Origin: Candidatus Uhrbacteria bacterium RIFCSPLOWO2_02_FULL_48_12 | Lineage (GTDB): Bacteria; Patescibacteriota; Patescibacteriia; GWA2-46-9 | DNA length: 5,159 nucleotides | Assembly: GCA_001791425.1 (NCBI GenBank) | Contig: MGEP01000040.1 | Span: forward strand, 25,582 to 30,740 | Direction: 5' to 3' | Shown: positions 1-5,093 of the stretch, one piece after another | How positions within the stretch are numbered: position 1 is the first letter of the stretch | How the letters are laid out: the number at the start of each line of letters is the position of its first letter | Notes under the pieces: model-generated | Databases searched by the model: none | What the model was told of the DNA's origin: nothing | What the model saw: only the letters and a program-made list of their open reading frames with translations | Position numbers and translations under genes: made by a program

Positions 1-92
1 ACAAACCCAGCAGTACAAAGCGCCATGATGCCGCCAAGAAAACCTATGATAAATGAGGTTTTGGGAGAAAAACTGTTAAAAAAGTTATTCAT
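1..92 (-). CDS. N-terminus of a membrane-anchored protein (partial; possibly DsbA/thioredoxin-like)
   Basis: An ATG at 92-90 opens a frame that runs without a stop to the window edge, giving 30 complete codons. The peptide begins MNNFFNSFSPKTSF and continues into a hydrophobic helix (about residues 13-30) with a cysteine at residue 26, ending in CTAGF. It looks like an N-terminal membrane anchor. The pattern SPK..F..G followed by CT.GF resembles, from memory, the anchors of extracytoplasmic DsbA/thioredoxin-fold proteins in Parcubacteria-type genomes. The catalytic domain would lie outside the window, so this function is inferred only. The same motif recurs without gaps in the 71-aa protein at 2509-2724. 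The gene is 69 bases downstream of the copper ATPase stop. The leader is AT-rich with no recognisable Shine-Dalgarno site, and a candidate promoter lies at 121-149. The reading frame is fairly secure; the family is uncertain. Confidence 0.6.
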   Translation of the reverse strand, partial: MNNFFNSFSPKTSFIIGFLGGIMALCTAGF

Positions 93-120
93 AAAATAAT
101 GAAGTTAATAATAATTACCT

Positions 121-149
121 ATATTAGCATAGTGATCATTTAATCACAA
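121..149 (-). promoter_or_regulatory. Candidate sigma70-type promoter for the partial gene at 1-92
   Basis: Read on the minus strand, TTGTGA (149-144; 4 of 6 to the -35 consensus) is followed by a 17-base spacer and TAATAT (126-121; 4 of 6 to the -10 consensus), preceded by an extended -10 TG. The -10 box lies 28 bases before the ATG at 92, which would give a short leader of about 20 bases. A 5-bp inverted repeat, GTGAT/ATCAC (132-136 with 143-147), sits mostly in the spacer and could be an operator half-site pair or chance. The region is AT-rich, where such boxes arise easily. Confidence 0.3.
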
Positions 150-161
150 CCGCCGCCGCGG

Positions 162-2399
162 TCAGCGCAGAGCCACGCGCTTTAGGCGCAAAGCATTCAA
201 CACCACGGACACGCTGGACAAAGCCATGGCCGCGGCGCTGAACTCTGGACTCAAAAAGCCGAGCGCCGCCACGGGCACGCCAACAGTATTATAAATGAAA
301 GCCCAAAATAAATTTTGCTTAATGTTGCGAAGCGTGGCGGCGGACAAACTGATTGCTTCGGCTGCTTTAGACAAATCGCCTTTCACAAGCACCACGTCAC
401 CCGCTTCCATCGCCACATCCGTACCAGTGCCCATGGCAATGCCGACATTGGCCGCGGCCAAAGCCGGCGAATCATTGATGCCATCGCCTACCATGGCCAC
501 AAAATATCCCTCTTTTTGCAATCGTTTAACTGCTTCCACTTTATCCTGCGGCATAACTTCCGCCTGCACTTCATCAATCCCTACTTTCTTGGCAATCTCG
601 CGCGCCACGGATGAATTATCGCCCGTTAACATCACTGTTCGGATGCCGCGATTTTTAAGCTGTTTCACCGCCTCTCCTGACGAATCCTTCAATCCATCCT
701 GCACGGCAAAAAAGCCAATGAGCTTCTGATTTCTTGAAAAACCGATAACGGTGAATCCCCGGCTCGCGTATTGTTCAATTTTATCCTGCTCCTCTCCGAC
801 ATATACGCCCTGTTCTCTTAAAAATCTGATACTGCCAATTCTATATTTTGCTCCCTGGTATTCTCCGCTCATGCCCCGGCCCGTCACGGCGGCAATGGCT
901 ATCATGGGCACACTGGAAGTGACATGATATTTTTCTTTTAGCCACTCAACAATGCTTTTGGCCAAAGGGTGTTCTGAGCGCGACTCCAAAGTATAGGCCT
1001 CAAAAAAATACGCTTCACTCTCGTCGTTGCTGACGGCCACCCACTCCTGAACTTCCGGATGCCCCTTAGTAATGGTGCCGGTTTTGTCAAAGGCCATGGC
1101 GGTTATTTTTTGCATTTTTTCTAAGGCCTCAGCTTTTTTAATAAGCACCCCCAAGGTGGCGCCGCGGCCCGTGCCAACCACAATTGATATGGGCGTGGCC
1201 AAGCCCAGAGCGCAAGGGCAAGCGATGACCAAAACCGCCACTGCGTAAATGAGCGCGGCCGCAAAATTTCCAGAAGCCAAATACCAACCCAAGAGCGTTA
1301 TCATGGCTACAAGCATAACTGCCCAAACAAAATAGCTGGAGACTTGATCAACAAGTTTTTGGATTGGCGCTTTTGACATTTGGGCTTCCTCTACGAGCTT
1401 GATAATTTGCGCTAACATCGTTGCCGCCCCAACTTTTTCGGCTCTCATAGTCAAAGAGCCGTTGCCATTCAAAGTCGCGCCAATCACTTCGTCGTCTACA
1501 GCTTTGTCAATCGGAATACTTTCTCCGGTAACCATTGACTCATCAATCGCCGAAGCGCCGTCAATAATAACACCGTCGGTAGGTATTTTTTCTCCGGGCT
1601 TAACAAGCAATCTGTCGCCAACCTGCACCGCATCTATGGGTATGTCCTCAATTGACCCAGACTCGGTCAAGCGATGGGCTGTTTTGGCTGACAATTTCAA
1701 TAGCTTTTTAATGGCTTCCGAGGCCCGCCCTTTTGCTCTCGCTTCTAAATAGCGGCCAAGCAGAATAAATGTCGTGATAATGGCGACATCTAAAAAGTAT
1801 TGATCCGCCGCCGGCTGCCAAAGCGTCGTGTATGAAGAATACAAAAATGCCGCGCCAACGCCGAGCGCGACCAGCGTATCCATGTTTGGCCTGAAGCGAA
1901 TTAACCCCGGCAATCCTGCCGTAAAAAACTCACGGCCAAAATAAAGAACGCCGGCGGAAAGTAAAAGCATAAGCACTCGCTCGTTTGGAATTTCAAATGT
2001 GAATTCAAGAACGACGACGCCAGCGCTTAAAATCGCCGCCGCGATAAAATTTTGCCAACGAGAGGTGATGGCTTTGTCTGACTCAGGCGACGAATGCGAA
2101 GAATGGTCATCACCGTGAGCCAGACCGCCCTCATGAGTACCGCCATGAGGGCCGCTATGACCAGCGTGTCTATCATGCTCAACCAGCGGAGTAGCTGTAT
2201 ATCCGGCTTGCTTAACTGCGGCGAGCAAGTCCGCCACACCTACTTTTGATTCATCGTATTCAACTTCCCCGCGATTTAAAACAAGATTAACCTTGGCGTC
2301 TTTTACTCCATTAAGTTTTTTTAAATCACCCTCAATATGCGCGACACACGAGGCGCAGTTCATGCCCTCAATGTTAAGTTGGGTTTTAATAATTGCCAT
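162..2399 (-). CDS. copA: Cu(I)-exporting P1B-type ATPase (CopA class)
   Basis: This 745-aa inner-membrane pump should use ATP to export Cu(I) (or Ag(I)) from the cytosol. Domains in order: one HMA metal-binding domain (about 4-70) with GMNCASC, Cys15 and Cys18; a linker at 74-103 with eight histidines; membrane helices about 116-218; an actuator domain with TGES at 291-294; the transport-site CPC at 394-396; the phosphorylation motif DKTGT at 438-442 (Asp438); SEHP at 475-478 of the nucleotide-binding domain; TGDN at 592-595; GDGIND at 638-643; and two last helices. The Tyr703-Asn704 pair and Met725/Ser728/Ser729 are the ligand set of the Cu(I)-specific P1B-1 group. Length and motifs indicate an intact gene. 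The ATG at 2399 sits directly before the HMA domain with a weak AGGA 11 bases upstream. The spacer before it is filled with short repeats. The His-rich linker is more usual in CPH-type CopB pumps, but the CPC motif places this one with CopA. Confidence 0.95.
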   Translation of the reverse strand: MAIIKTQLNIEGMNCASCVAHIEGDLKKLNGVKDAKVNLVLNRGEVEYDESKVGVADLLAAVKQAGYTATPLVEHDRHAGHSGPHGGTHEGGLAHGDDHSSHSSPESDKAITSRWQNFIAAAILSAGVVVLEFTFEIPNERVLMLLLSAGVLYFGREFFTAGLPGLIRFRPNMDTLVALGVGAAFLYSSYTTLWQPAADQYFLDVAIITTFILLGRYLEARAKGRASEAIKKLLKLSAKTAHRLTESGSIEDIPIDAVQVGDRLLVKPGEKIPTDGVIIDGASAIDESMVTGESIPIDKAVDDEVIGATLNGNGSLTMRAEKVGAATMLAQIIKLVEEAQMSKAPIQKLVDQVSSYFVWAVMLVAMITLLGWYLASGNFAAALIYAVAVLVIACPCALGLATPISIVVGTGRGATLGVLIKKAEALEKMQKITAMAFDKTGTITKGHPEVQEWVAVSNDESEAYFFEAYTLESRSEHPLAKSIVEWLKEKYHVTSSVPMIAIAAVTGRGMSGEYQGAKYRIGSIRFLREQGVYVGEEQDKIEQYASRGFTVIGFSRNQKLIGFFAVQDGLKDSSGEAVKQLKNRGIRTVMLTGDNSSVAREIAKKVGIDEVQAEVMPQDKVEAVKRLQKEGYFVAMVGDGINDSPALAAANVGIAMGTGTDVAMEAGDVVLVKGDLSKAAEAISLSAATLRNIKQNLFWAFIYNTVGVPVAALGFLSPEFSAAAMALSSVSVVLNALRLKRVALR

Positions 2400-2412
2400 A
2401 ATCGTAAAAATC

Positions 2413-2523
2413 CTAATCTCTAAGCACTAATTTCTAAAGCCATACGAAAGTACGAAATCATACGAATATACGAAACATTATGGGCCTACGCCTTTATGGC
2501 TTATGGCTCTATAGCTTACGGCT
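2413..2523 (-). repeat. Composite block of short degenerate repeats upstream of the copper ATPase
   Basis: Three kinds of short repeat lie side by side. On the plus strand, 2413-2438 holds two diverged copies of a CTAAT.TCTAA-type word. Positions 2443-2475 hold four copies of TACGAAA or TACGAAT starting at 2443, 2451, 2461 and 2469 (steps of 8, 10 and 8). Positions 2484-2523 hold several TTATGGC/TTACGGC-type words, including TTATGGCTCTAT at 2501-2512. The last two kinds recur in the same order at 2746-2803. The block fills the spacer before the ATPase gene and overlaps the last codons and stop of the 71-aa gene. It has no long inverted repeat and no CRISPR-like regularity. Its function is unknown. 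Confidence 0.7.
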
Positions 2524-2724
2524 AATCAACGCCAATAAAACAACAAATCCAATCGTTCCGATGGTAAGCACGGCGGAAATCAGGCCCGCCGCAAAGGCCT
2601 GCCTGGGAGAAAGCCCATATTGTTCGCTCTCCGCCGTCTCAACCGTCTCAATAATCTCCAGCTCTTCTGAAGTTTCATCAAAATCCGGATCAAATGGTAT
2701 TTGCTGTTCTGGGTTTGGTGTCAT
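2509..2724 (-). CDS. Small single-helix membrane protein with acidic N-terminus, unknown function
   Basis: This 71-aa protein has a soluble, strongly acidic first part (residues 10-35, rich in Glu and Asp) and one hydrophobic helix at about 43-67, ending SRKL. No enzymatic motif, cysteine or histidine is present. Residues 39-61 (SPR..F..G, then T.GFV) align without gaps to residues 9-31 of the truncated protein at 1-92, with eight identities in 23 positions, so both may carry a related membrane anchor. It lies between the HMA-DsbD-cupredoxin gene and the copper ATPase, with related repeat blocks on both sides. The final codons and TAG stop lie inside the downstream repeat block. The ATG at 2724 has an AT-rich leader without a Shine-Dalgarno site. 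It is probably real because its composition is protein-like (clear acidic and membrane segments) and its anchor recurs nearby. The overlapping plus-strand frame at 2480-2734 is judged a shadow. Its role is not recognised. Confidence 0.7.
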   Translation of the reverse strand: MTPNPEQQIPFDPDFDETSEELEIIETVETAESEQYGLSPRQAFAAGLISAVLTIGTIGFVVLLALISRKL

Positions 2725-2745
2725 AAATTTATGAATTATTATTCT

Positions 2746-2803
2746 TACGAAATTACGAAATACAAATATTACGGTTTATAGCTTTACGGCTTTATGGCTC
2801 TAT
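2746..2803 (-). repeat. Second repeat block, upstream of the 71-aa gene
   Basis: On the plus strand, TACGAAA occurs at 2746-2752 and 2754-2760, followed by a diverged TACAAAT at 2761. From 2769 to 2803 there are TTACGGT, TTATAGC, TTTACGGC and TTTATGGC words ending in TTATGGCTCTAT at 2792-2803. The 12-base final word is identical to 2501-2512, 291 bases away, and the two families are in the same order and orientation as in the block at 2413-2523. The block occupies nearly all of the gap between the 71-aa gene and the upstream gene, and includes the upstream gene's TAG stop. Confidence 0.65.
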
Positions 2804-4488
2804 GAATTGACCACTTTAATTTCCCCCCCGTACATGCCCATGGAACAACTGAAGGCAAAAGTACCAGCGTTCTCTGGAGTGAACTCAATGACGTTAAGCC
2901 CGGCGTTCAAACGCTGACGAAGACCGAGTTTTGGCGCCTGTATCACAGACAAACAGCCGCCCAAATCCTTGGCCTCTATCTCCCAGCGCGTTGGCACGCC
3001 TTGCTGTAAAGTAAAATTATCTGGACTATAACCATCATTAGTTACAGTCATGCTGACAATCTGCCGCGTACCGTCAAAAACAACATTGGCGTCTTGTGCA
3101 TCAAGTCGTTCCCCAGCCGAGGATCTCAGAGCAACCAAGTGCGATAAATTAATCGGGTAGCCAGTGATGGCCATACCATTTTGAATATTCCAAAGACCAA
3201 GAATAACTACAACGGCGCCAGAAAATCTGAAAAACCACTGACCTAGCTTGCCCCTGAACGAACCGGACGCCCATCCTAGGGCCAACAGCGCCGGCGCCGT
3301 ACCCAGGGCAAAAGCAAAAAGTGCTATGGCGCTGGTCCAAAAACTTCCCGTGGTCAAAGCGTAGAGCTGAAGCGACTGCGTGAAACCGCAGGGCAAAAAG
3401 AATGTGCCCGCCCCAAGCAAAAAAGGGACAAATGGATGAGTTTGCTCTCCGGCGTCAACCACGCGATGCGACAAGAACTTAGGCAAGCGCGGCAGTAGAT
3501 TTTTCATCCAAAACGGGGCAAGGTGGAGCATCTCTAACCCCATCACAAACATATAAAGAGCGGCCGCAATGGTTATTATGCCAGTAACCAAGGGAGGCGG
3601 CGATAAGGCCACGCCAACTAAACCAATAACTCCGCCCAAAACAAAATAAGATAACAGCCGACCGCTGACAAACATTAGAACTGGCCGGAAACGCGCCATG
3701 GCTGAAGCGCTTTGATAACGTTCGTTAAAACGAGCGGCCGAAGAAAGCAAGAGCCCGCCGGACACCGCGAGGCAAGATGAACTCGCGGCCACCAAACCAA
3801 TAAGAAAAACCGCGCCAAAACTGGCGGCCGTGCCAATATTTATGCCGGAGTTCAGCCAGCCCAAGCGCGAGAAGATTGAACCAGCAAAAATGACCACGGC
3901 AAACAAACCAACCAACTGCCGCCATGATGGCTTATCAGCGCGGCGAATATCCTCTCCTCCAACACTGTCACGCCTTTGGCCACCTTTAGATGTGTCATGA
4001 ATCAGCCCCAAGATTCGATATCCATATTCACCAATAGCTTCCTGCATGACATTAATGCCGAGTGGTTCACCCGAATAAACTATATGAGCCAGACCCTTGT
4101 CAGCGTTCACGCTAACTTTGTTCACTTGGGGCAACTCTCCCAATTTACGCTCAATGGTTATTTCGCAGCTGCGGCAATGCATGCCCCCAATGCTGACTTG
4201 AGCAGACCTCTTTTTTTCAACACCAGAAAATGATGAGTTATCCTGAACTGCCGTTATTTTAAACGGCAAAAGCGCCAATCCGCATTTTTCAGCAATCGGC
4301 TGAAATTCAGAAACCGAGCATGGACGTTTGGTTATAATCCTGATTAGACGCTTGTCGATGTTAACGTCAAGACGCTCAACATCAGACAACTTTTCCAGCT
4401 CACTCTTTAAACGCCATGCCTGAGCATTATCAACCAGTCCCTCCAAGCGGCACTTCAAAATATGTATGTCTTGATTATCATGCGACAT
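2800..4488 (-). CDS. HMA - DsbD/TauE-SafE-like membrane - cupredoxin fusion, probable copper/thiol relay protein
   Basis: This 562-aa protein (numbered from the ATG at 4488) is probably in the cytoplasmic membrane. Residues 6-78 look like an HMA fold without CxxC. Residues 95-163 form a second HMA domain with GGMHCRSC, metal ligands Cys105 and Cys108. Seven hydrophobic segments follow at about 192-208, 222-247, 270-295, 299-320, 352-377, 383-408 and 420-440. The last six match the DsbD_2/TauE-SafE type, with Cys239 (SSCLAV) and Cys367 (LPCGFT) in the first and fourth, the places of the redox cysteines of CcdA/DsbD. Residues 470-562 resemble a cupredoxin-like domain, with Cys512 and CSMGM at 548-552 as likely copper ligands. 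Seven segments would put HMA domains inside and cupredoxin outside. A role in copper delivery, copper detoxification or electron transfer is inferred; annotation as a sulfite exporter would mislead. A TTG at 4500 could add four residues, but ATG is preferred and fits the promoter at 4519-4547. No Shine-Dalgarno site is visible. A G7 run lies near the 3' end. Confidence 0.85.
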   Translation of the reverse strand: MSHDNQDIHILKCRLEGLVDNAQAWRLKSELEKLSDVERLDVNIDKRLIRIITKRPCSVSEFQPIAEKCGLALLPFKITAVQDNSSFSGVEKKRSAQVSIGGMHCRSCEITIERKLGELPQVNKVSVNADKGLAHIVYSGEPLGINVMQEAIGEYGYRILGLIHDTSKGGQRRDSVGGEDIRRADKPSWRQLVGLFAVVIFAGSIFSRLGWLNSGINIGTAASFGAVFLIGLVAASSSCLAVSGGLLLSSAARFNERYQSASAMARFRPVLMFVSGRLLSYFVLGGVIGLVGVALSPPPLVTGIITIAAALYMFVMGLEMLHLAPFWMKNLLPRLPKFLSHRVVDAGEQTHPFVPFLLGAGTFFLPCGFTQSLQLYALTTGSFWTSAIALFAFALGTAPALLALGWASGSFRGKLGQWFFRFSGAVVVILGLWNIQNGMAITGYPINLSHLVALRSSAGERLDAQDANVVFDGTRQIVSMTVTNDGYSPDNFTLQQGVPTRWEIEAKDLGGCLSVIQAPKLGLRQRLNAGLNVIEFTPENAGTFAFSCSMGMYGGEIKVVNS

Positions 4489-4518
4489 AATTATGCGCAA
4501 AACTTTTTGAGTGAAATC

Positions 4519-4547
4519 ATGATACCAATATATTGAATGGTAAGCAA
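4519..4547 (-). promoter_or_regulatory. Candidate extended -10 promoter for the HMA-DsbD-cupredoxin gene
   Basis: On the minus strand, TTGCTT (4547-4542; 3 of 6 to the -35 consensus) is followed by a 17-base spacer and TATCAT (4524-4519; 5 of 6 to the -10 consensus), with TG one base upstream making an extended -10. The -10 lies 30 bases before the ATG at 4488. It falls in the 65-base gap after the 88-aa gene and would let the fusion gene, and perhaps the genes beyond it, be transcribed separately from the two upstream genes. No copper-operator palindrome was recognised here. Confidence 0.35.
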
Positions 4548-4553
4548 TTCTAA

Positions 4554-4820
4554 TTATTGATTATTTTGCACTAAACTAGTGTTGTGCATCCAAACCATGT
4601 ACCAAGCGAAGATCCAAGCAAAAATAAACACGTAAACAGCGCCGAGAACTATACTGCCGAAATTCCCCCAAACAAAACCCGGCAATGTCTCAAACAGGGC
4701 GTGATGAAGTTCCGCTCCCCTGACTGTGCGCCAAGGCAGATAGCCGCCGATTAAACAGACGACATAAGCGGCTTCGCCCCCCAGCACGCAAAGCCAGCCA
4801 TATCTTTTAAGTGAAAGCAT
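4554..4820 (-). CDS. Small two-helix membrane protein, DUF5676-like
   Basis: This 88-aa protein has two hydrophobic helices (about 8-28 and 53-77) joined by a loop holding GGYLPW (25-30) and a His-His pair at 39-40, and ends with a short polar tail. The layout, with a small N-terminal stretch, a Gly-rich second helix and the pattern GSI.LGA..VFIFAWIFAW, resembles two-helix DUF5676-type proteins, which I recall near SHOCT and copper genes. That assignment is from memory and a family search would settle it. Cys11, Cys22 and the histidines are possible metal ligands, but nothing shows they bind metal. It starts 30 bases after the SHOCT gene stop, so the two are probably cotranscribed. The leader is almost all A and T with no Shine-Dalgarno site. 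The gap to the next gene is 65 bases and holds a candidate promoter. Molecular function is unknown. Confidence 0.75.
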   Translation of the reverse strand: MLSLKRYGWLCVLGGEAAYVVCLIGGYLPWRTVRGAELHHALFETLPGFVWGNFGSIVLGAVYVFIFAWIFAWYMVWMHNTSLVQNNQ

Positions 4821-4850
4821 ATATAATAATTTAATTAATAAATAGTATGA

Positions 4851-5093
4851 TTAAACCAAGTCTCTTTTTTTGGATTCAAATTCCTCTTTATTGATTTCGC
4901 CCTTAGCATAACGTTCTTTCAATATATCAATGGCGGAATGACTCGGGCCGGTATTCTGACCCTGAATCATCAACCAGCGAATCAAGGCCACGATAGCTAC
5001 AATCACTAGTACCCAAAAAAGAATCATAATCAACATACCAAAAAACCCAAAGAAACTTGTCCCATATCCATACGTTCCAAAATTACCCATCAT
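4851..5093 (-). CDS. SHOCT-domain membrane protein
   Basis: From the ATG at 5093 this is an 80-aa protein. A short Gly/Tyr/Phe-rich start precedes one membrane helix (about 14-41, ending LIRW), a linker, and a C-terminal SHOCT motif at about 54-79: AIDILKERYAKGEI, then EEF and a charged end. SHOCT is a short helical C-terminal domain found on many small bacterial membrane proteins; its role is generally taken to be protein interaction or oligomerisation, and this one has no catalytic motif. The start is chosen because a 13-base Shine-Dalgarno match at 5101-5113 lies just upstream, the only strong one in the window. The same frame stays open to the window edge at 5159, where another ATG sits, so a 102-aa form or a longer truncated gene is possible; the added residues are Met-rich. 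The 88-aa gene follows 30 bases downstream. The link to copper is by neighbourhood only. Confidence 0.85.
   Translation of the reverse strand: MMGNFGTYGYGTSFFGFFGMLIMILFWVLVIVAIVALIRWLMIQGQNTGPSHSAIDILKERYAKGEINKEEFESKKRDLV

Noticed and set aside
149..162. Hairpin after the ATPase stop as an intrinsic terminator
   Set aside because: The 5-bp GC stem is followed by TTGTGATT rather than a T run, so it does not meet the usual terminator form.
295..729. Plus-strand open frame of 144 codons
   Set aside because: It lies wholly opposite the conserved ATPase coding region, has no family motif and no Shine-Dalgarno site; it is a shadow of the minus-strand gene.
1399..1752. Plus-strand open frame of 117 codons
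   Set aside because: It is antisense to the actuator region of the ATPase, where TGES and surrounding motifs clearly show the true coding strand.
2100..2260. Programmed frameshift in the ATPase making a short copper chaperone, as in E. coli copA
   Set aside because: No slippery heptamer followed by a stable structure was found just after the HMA domain.
2413..2523. CRISPR array or transposon end
   Set aside because: The repeats are 7-12 bases and imperfect, with no unique spacers of constant length, no terminal inverted repeats and no transposase or cas gene.
2480..2734. Plus-strand frame of 84 codons overlapping the 71-aa gene
   Set aside because: Its start lies in the repeat block and its product is Ser-rich without recognisable structure, while the minus strand gives an acidic tail plus a clear membrane helix related to another gene here.
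3976..4233. Plus-strand frame of 85 codons
   Set aside because: It is antisense to the HMA domain with the CxxC motif; no independent support.
2800..4488. Sulfite exporter function for the TauE/SafE-like gene
   Set aside because: The name comes from the membrane family only. The HMA and cupredoxin domains and the CcdA-like cysteines point to copper or thiol chemistry.
4489..4500. TTG at 4500 as the start of the fusion protein
   Set aside because: It adds only four residues, has no Shine-Dalgarno site, and an ATG follows at 4488 that better fits the candidate promoter; it is not excluded.
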